From Fen-1254 sp963778945 (GTDB taxonomy: Bacteria > Bacteroidota > Ignavibacteria > UBA10030): a stretch of DNA of 64,000 bases. Below, piece after piece: positions 29,330 to 39,017 of this stretch (the first letter of the stretch is position 1; each line of letters begins with the position of its first letter). The position numbers were made by a program, and so were the translations under genes. The notes beneath the pieces were generated by a model, which saw only the letters and a list, made by a program, of their open reading frames with translations, was not told where the DNA came from and did not search any database. The DNA lies in the NCBI GenBank assembly GCA_963778945.1, contig CAVZWL010000005.1, positions 1 to 64,000 on the forward strand. The letters are read 5' to 3'.

Positions 29330-30394
29330 ATGGCAGTAAAGGTTGGAATTAACGGCTTTGGCCGTATCGGCAGGCAGATTATCAATGTGTTTGCCGATAA
29401 GGGCTATCTTGGCAAAACAGTCGAAGTTGTCGCTGTGGTCGATGTCAGCACCGATGCGAAATACTTTGCATATCAATTGAAATACGATTCGATTCACGGG
29501 AAATTCCGTGGAACGCTTTCGAGCGAAAAGAGCAGCCCGTCGGTTGAGGCCGATGACGTTCTCGTAGTCAACGGACATAAAATCAAATGCGTTCTTGCGC
29601 AGAAAGATCCGTCCCAGCTTCCGTGGAAAGAACTCGGCGTCGATATTGTCATCGAATCGACCGGCTTGTTTACCGATTCCGAAAAGGCAAAAGGACATCT
29701 TGCAGCGGGTGCGAAGAAAGTTCTCATTTCCGCTCCGGCAAAAGGAGATGTTAAAACAATCGTTATGGGCGTGAACGACAACGAATACGATCCTGCAAAG
29801 CACAATATCGTTTCGAACGCATCCTGCACCACGAATTGCCTGGCGCCGGTTGTCCATGTGCTTCTTAAGGAAGGCATCGGCATCGAAACAGGATTGATGA
29901 CGACGATTCACTCGTATACCGCAACACAGAAGACCGTCGACGGCCCTTCCAAGAAGGACTGGAGAGGCGGACGTGCGGCGGCAATCAATATCATTCCCTC
30001 GACAACGGGCGCAGCAAAAGCTGTCGGCGAGGTTCTTCCGGCAACAAAAGGAAAATTGACCGGTATGTCGTTCCGTATCCCGACTCCGGATGTTTCGGTC
30101 ATCGATTTGACGTTCCGTGCAACACGCGATACTTCCATCGAAGAAATCGATGCATTGATGAAGAAAGCTTCCGAGAGTTATCTTAAAGGTATTCTCGGCT
30201 ACAGCAGCGAAGAGGTCGTTTCATCGGACTTCATTCATGACGATCGTTCATCCATCTACGATTCTCTGGCAACTGTTCAGAACAATCTGAAAGGCGAAAA
30301 GAGATTTTTCAAAATCGTTTCATGGTACGATAACGAATGGGGTTATTCGGTCCGTGCCGTCGACCTCACGAATTTGATCGCATCGAAGCTGTAA
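29330..30394 (+). CDS. gap: glyceraldehyde-3-phosphate dehydrogenase, type I
   Basis: 354 aa, intact. It oxidises glyceraldehyde 3-phosphate to 1,3-bisphosphoglycerate. The Rossmann start KVGINGFGRIGRQ, the active-site SNASCTTNCLAP (Cys about residue 168), the catalytic His in TTIHSYTATQ, and the C-terminal WYDNEWGYSVR are all standard. It is about 15-20 residues longer than the usual 335, from insertions near 60-75 and 250. An Asp at the end of the second strand (VVDVST) rather than an Ala/Ser-Arg pair suggests NAD preference. It leads a glycolytic pair with pgk. Confidence 0.97.
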   Translation: MAVKVGINGFGRIGRQIINVFADKGYLGKTVEVVAVVDVSTDAKYFAYQLKYDSIHGKFRGTLSSEKSSPSVEADDVLVVNGHKIKCVLAQKDPSQLPWKELGVDIVIESTGLFTDSEKAKGHLAAGAKKVLISAPAKGDVKTIVMGVNDNEYDPAKHNIVSNASCTTNCLAPVVHVLLKEGIGIETGLMTTIHSYTATQKTVDGPSKKDWRGGRAAAINIIPSTTGAAKAVGEVLPATKGKLTGMSFRIPTPDVSVIDLTFRATRDTSIEEIDALMKKASESYLKGILGYSSEEVVSSDFIHDDRSSIYDSLATVQNNLKGEKRFFKIVSWYDNEWGYSVRAVDLTNLIASKL

Positions 30395-30420
30395 GAACTT
30401 TCGTTTCTTTTACTAGGGCA

Positions 30421-30462
30421 GGCGCATGGTCTGATGAATATCGGATCATGCGCCGCAGTTTT
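30421..30462 (+). terminator. hairpin between gap and pgk
   Basis: GGCGCATG (30421-30428) and CATGCGCC (30447-30454) form an 8-bp stem, followed by GCAGTTTTT. It may end part of the gap transcript, giving more gap than pgk mRNA, or protect the gap 3' end. Confidence 0.55.
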
Positions 30463-30489
30463 TCTAAAACGTAAAAAAGAGGCAGAGCT

Positions 30490-31757
30490 ATGAACAAAAA
30501 AACCGTTCGTGATATCGATTTAAAAAATAAACGCGTCTTGATGCGTGTCGATTTCAATGTGCCGCTGAAAAACGGCGTCATTCAGGACGACATCCGCATC
30601 CGGGCTGCGTTGCCGACGATTCTGTATGTACTCGATCAAAAACCGAAATATCTGGTGCTCATGTCGCATCTCGGCGATCCCAAGAAAGATGTGCAGAAGG
30701 CAAAAGAAAAAGCGGAAAAAGACGGCAAACCATTCGATGAGGCAAAGTTCATCGAAGGGAAACATAAGATGAAACCGATTGTGGAGCATCTTTCCGAACT
30801 GCTCGGCAAACCGGTTCAGCTTGCTCCGGCAGCAATCGGAGCCGAAACAAAAGCGATGGTTGACGGCTTGAAGCAGGGCGATATTTTGATGCTTGAGAAT
30901 ACGCGTTTTCATAAAGAAGAAACCAGTAAAGATCCTGCAGAACGCGAAAAAATGGCAAAACAGCTTGCAGAGTATGCCGATGTTTATGTCAACGATGCAT
31001 TCGGAACCGCGCATAGGGCGCACGCATCGACGGAAACCGTTGCGCATTTCCTGCCGGCTGTAGCAGGATTTTTAATGGAAAAAGAACTCGCATACTTGAG
31101 CAAAGCGACCGATAATCCGGTTAAACCGTATGTCGCGGTTATCGGCGGCGCCAAAATTTCCGGTAAAATCGACGTTATTCAAAACCTGATGACAAAAGTC
31201 GATGCGCTTCTTATCGGCGGCGGAATGATGTTTACATTTCTATAAAGCGCAGGGAATGGAAATCGGGAAATCGTTGTTGGAAGCAGATAAGGTTGAACTG
31301 GCAAAGCAGATTCTCGATACCGCGAAAGCTAAAAATGTGAAGCTGCTCCTGCCGGTCGACTGTCTTGTTGCCGATAAATTCGACAATGCAGCGGCAACAA
31401 AGATTGTCAAAGTCGATGCAATTCCTGCAGACTGGGCCGGCGTCGATATCGGTCCCGAAACCGTAAAATTGTTTGCGGGTGAAATTACAAAGGCGAAAGA
31501 CCGTGGTTTGGAACGGTCCGATGGGCGTATTTGAAATGCCGAACTTTGCAAAAGGGACGACAGCCATTGCACAGGCTTTAGTCGAAGCGACGAAAAACGG
31601 CGCAACGACGATTGTCGGCGGCGGTGATTCCGCCTCTGCCATTGCACAAGCCGGACTCGACAAAGCAGTGTCGCATGTTTCAACCGGCGGCGGCGCTTCG
31701 CTCGAGTATCTGGAAGGAAAAATTCTTCCCGGCGTTGCTGCATTGAACGATAAGTAA
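30490..31757 (+). CDS. pgk: phosphoglycerate kinase (frameshifted)
   Basis: About 423 aa in three frames; the usual length is 390-420. Transfers phosphate from 1,3-bisphosphoglycerate to ADP. The N-terminal domain is complete: KRVLMRVDFNVPLKNG, VLMSHLGDP, LENTRFHKEE and VNDAFGTAHRAHAST. VAVIGGAKISGKIDVI and LLIGGGMMFTFL follow, then a shift at about 31240 (GMEIGKSLLEADK) and another near 31495, leading to the nucleotide-binding WNGPMGVFEMPNFAKGT and GGGDSASAI, ending STGGGASLEYLEGK. RBS GAGGCAGAGC upstream. All catalytic parts exist, so the breaks look technical. Confidence 0.95.
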
Positions 31758-31922
31758 CATATATTTGCGATTGGGTGATTTTCGATTTGTTGATTTGCCG
31801 ATGACTGGAAATTGTCCAATCATGGTTGGTTTCATTGTGATTGAATGCTTGAGAATAGTGCCGTGTAGACAGCGATGTTTATACGGCGCCAGTTCTTTTT
31901 CTTAGATAACGGAGATTGGGGG

Positions 31923-32358
31923 ATGGACGCTGAGAGTCTGAAGCGGCGTACCAAGGATGTCGCTAAAGAAGTGATTGGGATAATCGATGGACTGCCAAAG
32001 AATAGCACTTCGGAGATTCTTGGGAAACAAATTATACGGTCTGCTGCATCAACTGCTGCAAACTACAGGGCTGCGTGTCGTGCAAAGTCGAGAGCAGATT
32101 TTATTTATAAATCGGGTATTGTGGAAGAAGAAGCGGATGAGACCTTGTTTTGGATGGAACTGCTGACAGAATGTGGAAAAGTATCGCGCGACCGCATTGC
32201 TTCAAAATGAAATGAACGAACTTGTTGCTATCTTTTCCTCTTCCCATAAAACAGCAAAAGAAAATTTTAAACAAAGGAAGAAGCAGTTGACAATCAACGA
32301 ATCGAACGATGATATATCGGAAATCAATAAATTGAAAATCGGAAACCGAAAATACTAA
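31923..32358 (+). CDS. four-helix bundle protein (S23/IVP family), frameshifted
   Basis: About 144 aa. Start at 31923 (MDAESLKRRTKDVAKE), preceded by GGGGG. The pattern LGKQIIRSAASTAANYRAAC followed by FIYKSGIVEEEADETLFWMELL is the S23/IVP four-helix family, first described as encoded in the intervening sequences of 23S rRNA. A shift near 32175 joins it to ATALLQNEMNELVAIFSSS, the usual C-terminal part. Here it stands between pgk and rhomboid, outside any rRNA. Function unknown; members form pentamers. Its stop overlaps the rhomboid start. Confidence 0.8.
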
Positions 32359-33270
32359 TGGCCTACAATAATAATTCAAATTATTACCGTCCTTCGATGT
32401 TCGGAGGGTTTCAGTTCTTTCCGCCGGTTATAAAAAGCTTGCTCATCATCAATGCAGGCATGTTCGCTTTCACTTATCTGGCCGGTTCATTCCATATGGG
32501 CAATGTGAGTCTGGGGGATATCCTCGTCCGATTCCTGGGACTCATGCCGCTTGGATACGGCTTCTATCCATGGCAGCTTATTACATATCAGTTTATGCAT
32601 GCCGATTTCTGGCATATCTTTTTCAATATGGTATTCGGTTTGTGGATGTTCGGCATGGAAGTGGAGAATGTCTGGGGATCCAAGAAATTTCTCATTTACT
32701 ATTTATCGTGCGGAGTTATAGCGGGAATCTCCCAGCTCGATTTTTGCACCGATTTTCGAACCGGCCCTTGGGCCGACGATTGGAGCATCCGGCGCCGTCT
32801 TCGGCGTCATGGTTGCTTTTGCCACGATGTTCCCTGACCGGTATATTTTTCTCTATTTCCTTATTCCGATCAAAGTCCGTTACTTTATCATTATCATGAT
32901 TGTATGGGGAGTCTTCTCGATCGGCGGGCCGTCCAATGTCGCCAATCTGGCTCATCTCGGCGGCGCTCTCGGCGGGTATCTCTATATTCTTTACGAACGC
33001 CTGAGACGGGAACGTCCGGCAGGGCGCCGGGTGTTTCAATCATGGACGAAGCCTCCATCCTGGCAGCCGCCGACAAGCAGCGGCGGAGAAACAGTCGATG
33101 CCAAAGTATTTGAGATTAAGGAGTCAAAATCGTTCGATGCTCCGGCTGTTCAAAATGACAATCAAAAAAAAATCGATGAAATCCTGGATAAAATAAGCAA
33201 CAGCGGTTACCAAAGTTTATCGGAAGAGGAAAAAAAGATACTTTTTGAAGCCAGCAAGCGCATGAATTGA
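32358..33270 (+). CDS. rhomboid family intramembrane serine protease (frameshifted)
   Basis: About 304 aa. Six or so membrane helices: LLIINAGMFAFTYLAG, LITYQFMHADFWHIFFNMVFGLWMF (with the H-x3-N region), FLIYYLSCGVIAG, then after a shift near 32745 the catalytic PTIGASGAVFGVMVAFA (Ser nucleophile in GASG), RYFIIIMIVWGVF, and NLAHLGGALGGYLYIL with the catalytic His. The tail after about residue 230 is soluble, charged and ends in a helical segment SNSGYQSLSEEEKKILFEAS, common to Bacteroidota-type rhomboids. Cuts membrane helices of unknown substrates. Confidence 0.9.
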
Positions 33271-33333
33271 AGAGGACTTCCATTCGAAATTCGCGCAGCA
33301 AGCGGTTGCTGAAAGAAAAAGGAAATTTGCGGC

Positions 33334-34419
33334 ATGGAACAACACGAAACATATAAAGTCGGCGTCAGAAAAATGACACGCCAGGTCAATGTCGGGGGTA
33401 TAAAGATCGGCGGCAATGCGCCGATTTCCGTTCAAACCATGACAAAGACAAAAACCGACGATATTGCCGGAACGGTCGCTCAGATTAAAGCGGCCGCCGA
33501 AGCGGGAGTCGATATAGTCCGTGTGACGGTTAACGATAAAGAGGCCGCCGCCGCTATGCCGGAAATTGTCCGGCAATCACCAGTTCCTATCGTCGCAGAT
33601 ATCCATTTTAATCATATCTTCGCACTCAAGGCGATCGAAGCGGGAGTTGCAAAAGTTCGCCTGAATCCGGGCAACATCGGATCGAAAGACCGCATTCATC
33701 AAGTTCTGACTGCGGCAAAAGACCGGGGTATTCCGATTCGCATCGGCGTCAACTCCGGATCTCTCGAAGAAGACATTTTAATGAAATACGGATACCCGAC
33801 AGCGGAAGCGCTTTATGAAAGCGCTATGCGCCATGTGGCGATCTGCGATGAGTTTAATTTCAAAGATGTCGTCATCTCCGTCAAATCGACCGATACAAAA
33901 CTCATGATTGAAGCATACCGCCTCGTTTCGAATCGTACGGATATTCCGCTGCACCTTGGAGTTACAGAAGCGGGTCCGACTCGCTCCGGAACGATCAAAT
34001 CGTCGGTTGGCATCGGCGCCTTGCTTGCCGAAGGCATCGGCGATACGATACGTGTTTCTCTGACAGACGAACCCGTAAAAGAAGTCGAAGTCGGAAAAGA
34101 AATTCTTCGTTCGCTGAACCTTGCATCGCGAAACGTCGAATTGATCGCATGTCCCACGTGCGGACGTATCGAAGTAGACCTTTTTAAAATTATTGGAGAA
34201 CTTGAAGCAAAGCTGGGCCATATCAAGAAGCCTGTTTCTATTGCCGTGCTCGGCTGCGTTGTGAACGGTCCCGGAGAAGCAAGCTCGGCCGATATAGGCA
34301 TTGCAGCCGGAAAAGGAGTCGGCCTTTTGTACCGCAAAGGGAAAATGATCAGGCGTATAAAAGAGGAAGAAATCGTTTCGACAATTCTCGATGAAGTCGA
34401 AAAGTTTCAGCCGGAATAA
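33334..34419 (+). CDS. ispG: 4-hydroxy-3-methylbut-2-enyl-diphosphate synthase
   Basis: 361 aa, intact. The penultimate step of the non-mevalonate isoprenoid pathway: reduces MEcPP to HMBPP using a 4Fe-4S cluster. The TIM-barrel half carries GGNAPISVQTMTKT, DIVRVTVND and VADIHFNH. The cluster domain has CPTCGRIEVDLF (two Cys, about 270-273) and AVLGCVVNGPGEA (third Cys, about 305), plus a Glu. Short single-domain bacterial form, without the plant-type insert. 63 bases downstream of the rhomboid gene, in the same direction. Confidence 0.97.
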   Translation: MEQHETYKVGVRKMTRQVNVGGIKIGGNAPISVQTMTKTKTDDIAGTVAQIKAAAEAGVDIVRVTVNDKEAAAAMPEIVRQSPVPIVADIHFNHIFALKAIEAGVAKVRLNPGNIGSKDRIHQVLTAAKDRGIPIRIGVNSGSLEEDILMKYGYPTAEALYESAMRHVAICDEFNFKDVVISVKSTDTKLMIEAYRLVSNRTDIPLHLGVTEAGPTRSGTIKSSVGIGALLAEGIGDTIRVSLTDEPVKEVEVGKEILRSLNLASRNVELIACPTCGRIEVDLFKIIGELEAKLGHIKKPVSIAVLGCVVNGPGEASSADIGIAAGKGVGLLYRKGKMIRRIKEEEIVSTILDEVEKFQPE

Positions 34420-34549
34420 ACCCGTGAACTGAATTCAGATTGTTGTTCTTGTATGCGGATGAGATGGTTCTTCTTTCGAGAAACGACCGAATTGAGGCAA
34501 GCATTTCTTTGATAAAACCTAATATTTCAAACTATTCATTTTTTCCTTT

Positions 34550-34577
34550 AAACTAATTTTCCTTTTCCTTCGTCTAA
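34550..34577 (+). promoter_or_regulatory. ECF-sigma-type promoter
   Basis: AAACT at 34550-34554, a 16-base spacer and CGTCTAA at 34571-34577. This is the -35 AAC / -10 CGTC layout of extracytoplasmic-function sigma factors. It lies about 45 bases before a Spy-like envelope-stress gene, which fits. No ECF gene is in the window. Confidence 0.5.
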
Positions 34578-34621
34578 AGAGTAGAAGAGAAAGATGAAAT
34601 ATTTAGAAGAAAGGAATACTC

Positions 34622-35179
34622 ATGAAACGATACAGTCTTCTTGTTGCCGTGGTCATTGCGCTTTTTTCCGTGTACGCATGGAGTCAACCGAACGATACGG
34701 AAGCAAAACCGGGCAGGGACAAGAAAGGGATGGAATTTCGAAAGCACTTCGGTGATGAGCTAAAGCTGACTGACGAACAAAAAAAGGAAGTCGACAAGCT
34801 TCGCAGCGAAACGGCGAAGGAAATGATCGATCAGCATGCGAAGATTGCAAAATCGGAAATTGAACTGCGGGATTTATTTAAAGCCGAGACACCCGATAAA
34901 GCTGCAATAGAAAAAAAGATGCGGGCAATTGCAGATCTCAGGGTAGAAGCGAAAATGATCCACATTAATAACTGGTTTGCCGTCAATAAATTGCTGACGC
35001 CGGAACAGCAAAAAGTATGGAAAAAATTCTTGAATGACCGAGGCCATAGAAAATTCGGGCATTTTCGCGGTGGTCGTCGAGGCAGTGACCGCGGCGGCGA
35101 GGGTATGCGGGGACCTCAAGAACATTCCGGATTCAAAGGTCAGGATGCTCCGCCCATGGGTCATCCGGACGAACAGTAA
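34622..35179 (+). CDS. Spy/CpxP family periplasmic protein
   Basis: 185 aa. Signal peptide (about 1-21, ending YAWSQ). The mature domain is all helical with two LTxxQ motifs: ELKLTDEQKKEVDKLRSE (about 50-67) and NKLLTPEQQKVWKKF (about 120-134), the marks of Spy/CpxP chaperone-like proteins that protect periplasmic proteins or sense envelope stress. The C-terminal 45 residues are rich in Gly, Arg and His (GHFRGGRRGSDRGGEGM), which could bind metal. An ECF-like promoter lies upstream and a terminator downstream, so it is its own unit. Confidence 0.88.
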   Translation: MKRYSLLVAVVIALFSVYAWSQPNDTEAKPGRDKKGMEFRKHFGDELKLTDEQKKEVDKLRSETAKEMIDQHAKIAKSEIELRDLFKAETPDKAAIEKKMRAIADLRVEAKMIHINNWFAVNKLLTPEQQKVWKKFLNDRGHRKFGHFRGGRRGSDRGGEGMRGPQEHSGFKGQDAPPMGHPDEQ

Positions 35180-35208
35180 CACTTAATTCTCGATTACGCG
35201 AATTGTTA

Positions 35209-35236
35209 AAGCCGGACATTGTTCCGGCTTTTTTTG
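35209..35236 (+). terminator. terminator after spy-like gene
   Basis: AAGCCGGA (35209-35216) and TCCGGCTT (35223-35230) form an 8-bp stem with a 6-base loop, followed by TTTTTT. Confidence 0.85.
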
Positions 35237-35350
35237 TGCAGAATCGTTTTTCCAATTTCTGCATCATATCAAAAAGACACGGATCGCCCAGCGATCTTTT
35301 CCGGCAGCCGATTTCGTCGAAATAATGATCTTTTAAAAAAAAGGAAACAC

Positions 35351-35740
35351 ATGGAAACACAGCAAATTATTTTATTCGGAATTTTATTGATAGCTGCGGC
35401 GTTCTATTTTCAGCGATGGAGAAGGAATAAATTGATACCTCAGTATGAGCCCAAAGAAGTAGAGATCCTTATAAAACAGTCCATAAGGGCTGTTCTTCTC
35501 GATGTACGCACGAAAGAGGAGCGAAGCCGTCAGTCGATCCGCGGTTCGCTCCATATTCCGCTCGCCCACCTTTCCGCACGTCTGGCTGAACTAAACTCAT
35601 TCAAGGAAAAAGAGATCATTTGTTATTGTCAATCCGGCAGAAGAAGTGCTTCGGCTGCTCAGATTTTGTACCGGAACGGATTCAAATCGGCTAATATGAA
35701 AGGCGGCATAGCCGCATGGAATTTAGATTCATTGGGGTGA
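35351..35740 (+). CDS. membrane-anchored rhodanese-like protein
   Basis: About 129 aa. The start at 35351 follows AAGGAAA and begins a membrane anchor (IILFGILLIAAAFYF, residues 5-19). The rhodanese domain carries RAVLLDVRTKEERSRQSIRG, HIPLAHL and the active loop ICYCQSGRRSASAAQIL, with the second Cys followed by the six-residue loop typical of sulfurtransferases, and ends MKGGIAAW. It probably transfers sulfane sulfur at the membrane. The spy-like terminator separates it from the gene upstream. Confidence 0.88.
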   Translation: METQQIILFGILLIAAAFYFQRWRRNKLIPQYEPKEVEILIKQSIRAVLLDVRTKEERSRQSIRGSLHIPLAHLSARLAELNSFKEKEIICYCQSGRRSASAAQILYRNGFKSANMKGGIAAWNLDSLG

Positions 35741-35794
35741 CTGAAGGATATTCCGATATAAGCGTCGTCCACACAGGACGATATCGGGAATCCT

Positions 35795-35818
35795 CCGCGG
35801 TCAACGCCCGCGGCTACA
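35795..35818. repeat. REP-like palindrome P2, copy 1
   Basis: CCGCGGTCAACGCCCGCGGC-TACA. On the other strand it matches 42194-42217 and, on this strand, 43761-43784. CCGCGG and CCGCGG arms can pair. Confidence 0.6.
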
Positions 35819-35854
35819 GAAAAGAAATAAATACGGGAATTGAAAAATATCGAA

Positions 35855-36874
35855 TTATTTCGCATACCGCTGCTTTACAGCAGGAATAAGATATTGCGCA
35901 AAAGCATCTTCCAACGAATAGTTCGGTTTCCATTCCCAATCCTGACGGGCAGCGGAATCATCGACATCTGCCGGCCAGCTGTCCAGAATGGCCTGACGCT
36001 TCGGATCGGGAACAAAAGAAATTTCCGCTTGTGGAAAAGGTTTTCGTATGAGCGCTTGCACTTCTTCTGCAGACGGATTGAATGAACCGACATTATAGAC
36101 CTGACGCGTCAATCTTTCTCTCGGGACTTTCTGCAGCAACCTGAGCGCGTTAATGGCATCGGGCATCGTCATGAACGGAATGCGAACATCCTCACGGACA
36201 AAACAATTGTATTTTTTATTTTGCGCCGCATAGTGCAGCATTTCCGGCGCGAAATCGCTCGTCCCGCCGTTGGGAAGCGTCACAGCGCTGATAAGGCCCG
36301 GAAAGCGGACACTGCGGAAATCCACTCGTCCCTTTAACGGTTCCGCGTCGAGCTGCCGGTAATAACTGCTGTAATAACCGCCCAGCAATTCCACATACAA
36401 TTTATTGATTCCATACATCGTTCGTGGATGCAGCCATTCCGTCTCTTTGACTTTTCCCGCAGCATTCTTCTGCTGAACATCGGGGAGACCGTACACTGCA
36501 ATCGAGCTCGGATAAATAAATTTAATTTCGCGGCCCTGGAGCCGGGACTGTGTGATGGCGATCTCCAGAAGGTTCAATGTGCCGTCGACATTCACGCGGT
36601 GTGCCAGATCCGGCTGCCGTTCCGCACGCGTCGAAAGCAAAGCTGCCAGATGATAAATGGTGTCGAAGTCGTGTTCGGTGGAAAGGGATTCGAGCAGATG
36701 GGAGTCGAGTATATCTCCGGTCACAATACGGTGACATTTTGATCTGATCGATTTATCGAGCGGGACAAGGTCCATGGCAATGATGTGGATACCGCCTTCT
36801 TCGGCGAGATAGTGAATCAGTCCATGTCCGATCTCACCGTTTGCGCCTGTAATGAAAATTGTCTTTACAGCCAT
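35855..36874 (-). CDS. L-threonine 3-dehydrogenase, epimerase (SDR) type
   Basis: 339 aa from the start at 36874, preferred over 36919 because GGAGA lies just upstream and it begins the fold (KTIFITGANGEIGHGL). Oxidises L-threonine to 2-amino-3-oxobutyrate with NAD. The GANGEIG Rossmann loop, PSSIAVYG (Ser) and MYGINKLYVE (Tyr-x3-Lys) are the SDR catalytic set. PGLISAVTLPNGGTSDFAPEM-like and DSWPADVDDSAARQDW blocks are the marks of the epimerase-type TDH found in animals and Bacteroidota/Chlorobi. It is read downstream of the PLP decarboxylase, 31 bases after its stop. Confidence 0.85.
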   Translation of the reverse strand: MAVKTIFITGANGEIGHGLIHYLAEEGGIHIIAMDLVPLDKSIRSKCHRIVTGDILDSHLLESLSTEHDFDTIYHLAALLSTRAERQPDLAHRVNVDGTLNLLEIAITQSRLQGREIKFIYPSSIAVYGLPDVQQKNAAGKVKETEWLHPRTMYGINKLYVELLGGYYSSYYRQLDAEPLKGRVDFRSVRFPGLISAVTLPNGGTSDFAPEMLHYAAQNKKYNCFVREDVRIPFMTMPDAINALRLLQKVPRERLTRQVYNVGSFNPSAEEVQALIRKPFPQAEISFVPDPKRQAILDSWPADVDDSAARQDWEWKPNYSLEDAFAQYLIPAVKQRYAK

Positions 36875-36905
36875 AGAGTCTCCAAAAAATAATTCGAGTG
36901 TTTTT

Positions 36906-38327
36906 TTAAGAAACCGCATCCTGTAAAAGATCCCTGAGCCGTTCGATATGCCGCGCTGCGTGTTGCCGCATTGCCGATTGCGGCGCGGAGGAAATAGCGT
37001 CCTCTGATTTTTGTGCCGGCGATAAAAAATTCTCCGGAAGCATTGATGCGATTCATAATTCCGATATTGATATTCTCCAATTGGGCTTCGTCGTCGATAT
37101 GTTCGGGGTGCCGGCGGAAGCAGACAACACTGAACAATACCGGCGCCATACGCTCATAGGCATCCGAAGCATCGATCCACGAAGCGAATTCTTTTGCCAG
37201 CCGGCAGTGTTCCCGCAGAATAGCGGCAATGCCGTCTACACCGTAGGAACGCAGAACGAACCAGAGCTTTAATGAGCGGAATCTGCGTCCGAGCTGGATT
37301 CCCCAATCCATGTAATTATTGACATCCGTGTCTGCCGTCTTGAGATATTCAGGAACAAGGCTGAACGCTTGTTTCAAGGTCCCGACATGGCGTGTAAAGA
37401 GCAGGCTGCAATCCATAGGTGTGAGCATCCATTTATGCGGATTGACGACAAATGAATCGGCATGCTGCACGCCGTTGAGAACATATCGCATTTCAGGTAA
37501 AATGGCTGCAGAGCCGCCGTACGCGCCGTCCACATGAAGCCAGATTTTTTTATTCTTACAAAGTGCGGCGATTTCTTCGACCGGATCGATGCTCGTTGTC
37601 GCCGTTGTGCCGACGGTTGCCGTAACTGCGAATGGAAGATATCCTTGTTCCTCATCTTCCCGGATAGAGGCCGCAAGAGCATGAACATCCATGCGGTATT
37701 CACTGTCGGAAGGAATATGAACGACATTCGATTGACCGATTCCCAAAACAATTCCGGCTTTCTCGACGGAGGAATGCGCCTGATCGGAGCAATACATACG
37801 CAGGAGCCGGAAGATGAGTGCGCCCGGCAAGCCCGTCTTCACGGATTCGCTTCTGAACGGATTCGCGCGCAGCGGTCAATGCAACCAATGTCGAAACGGA
37901 TGCGCTATCCGTTATAACGCCAGAAAAAGAATCCGGCAGGCCGAGCATTTGCCGCACCCAATCGGTTACGACTTCTTCTAACTCTGTAGCGGAGGGGGAA
38001 GTGCGCCAGAGCATGCCGTTGACATTCAATGCAGAAATCAGCATTTCTCCCAGAATTCCCGGAGCCGATGCAGTATTTGCAAAATAGGCAAGAAAGCCGG
38101 GGTGATTCCAGTGTGTAATGCCGGGAAGTATGATGCGGTTAAAATCCGCGATGATAGCGTCCATGCTTTCCGGCTCGAACGGGGGAGTTTGTGGGAAGCT
38201 GTTTTTTGATATCGCCCGGCTTTACCTGAGCAAGCACCGGATATTTTTCGGTGTTTTGCAAAAAGTCGGCAATCCAATCGACTGCCTGTTTGCCGTAGAT
38301 ACGAAATTCTTCTGGATTCATTGTCAT
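36906..38327 (-). CDS. PLP-dependent group II amino acid decarboxylase (frameshifted)
   Basis: About 474 aa, the family length. Starts MTMNPEEFRIYGKQAVDW at 38327; shifts near 38155, 37830 and 36945 are needed. The family blocks are HWNHPGFLAYFANTASAPGI, WRTSPSATELEEVVTDW, FAVTATVGTTATTSIDP, IWLHVDGAYGGSAAI (Asp to the PLP ring) and VNPHKWMLTPMDCS with the PLP Lys. The corrected C-terminus ends RHIERLRDLLQDAVS at 36906. Substrate probably an aromatic or related L-amino acid; sequence by eye cannot choose. Cotranscribed with TDH, so perhaps amino acid breakdown. Confidence 0.88.
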
Positions 38328-38346
38328 AGTTTGAATCGTTTTTCAG

Positions 38347-38820
38347 TTAGTATTGTTTAACTACAACTGCAGGCCCATCGGGGTTTCCCGTGTCGAGCAC
38401 AATTTTCCAGGAACCATCGGGTTGCTTTTTCCATGTCGTTGAATATGTCCCCGACCACTTGATCAATTTGCCTTCTTTGTTTTTGCGGCATCCCTCATAA
38501 CGTCCGACGGTATATCCTATAACTCCGGGTATCATCATTTCTGCCTTGATCGGATGCCAGCGAAGAGAAAATGTCGAATCCTGAAAAACAGATTCCATGT
38601 CTTTACGGATATTATCACGGCCAGTCACAGGCATGCTTGTATCACTGAGCATTGAACCATTCGGAGCAAAATACATCACCCATCCTTCGATGCCTTTGCC
38701 GGCAGTCGCTTTATCAAAATCGCGGTCAAGCTGCATTAAAGTATCTGCTTCGCGAGTATTTTGCTGTGCGTATAAAAAAGAAGAAAAGAGAAAAAAAACT
38801 CCCCAAAGATATACTCTCAT
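38347..38820 (-). CDS. exported NTF2-like (DUF4440/SnoaL-type) protein
   Basis: 157 aa. Signal peptide MRVYLWGVFFLFSSFLYAQ (residues 1-19). The mature part is an NTF2-like cone: LMQLDRDFDKATAGKGIEGW, MYFAPNGSML, GRDNIRKDM and WSGTYSTTWKKQPDGSWKI, which is the usual strand-strand end of DUF4440 proteins. No catalytic site can be assigned. It sits 19 bases upstream of the decarboxylase on the same strand. Confidence 0.8.
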   Translation of the reverse strand: MRVYLWGVFFLFSSFLYAQQNTREADTLMQLDRDFDKATAGKGIEGWVMYFAPNGSMLSDTSMPVTGRDNIRKDMESVFQDSTFSLRWHPIKAEMMIPGVIGYTVGRYEGCRKNKEGKLIKWSGTYSTTWKKQPDGSWKIVLDTGNPDGPAVVVKQY

Positions 38821-38904
38821 AACAACTCCATTTTAACGGCGCGAAAACGAATTTTGTATTAGAATCTCTATAAAAAGGAGGGAAAGTGCAAGAAGGAAAT
38901 GTGT

Positions 38905-38992
38905 AAATGGCAAACTGAAAACTGTGAACTGTGAATTGTAAACTGTGAACAAAATAACCAAAAAACCAAGTAACCAAGCAACCAATCAACTG
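38905..38992. repeat. low-complexity AACTGTGAA / AACCAAG tract
   Basis: Runs of AACTGTGAA-type 9-mers pass into AACCAAGTAACCAAGCAACC. One of five such tracts in intergenic DNA of the window (see 43058, 50030, 51271 and 57707). Confidence 0.7.
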
Positions 38993-39017
38993 CACTCAGG
39001 TTCCGCCGGTTGCAACC

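Noticed and set aside
31852..31900. AGTGCCGTGT near 31859 considered as another R1 copy
   Set aside because: Only the short AGTGCCG word matches; neither the outer block nor the second end is present.
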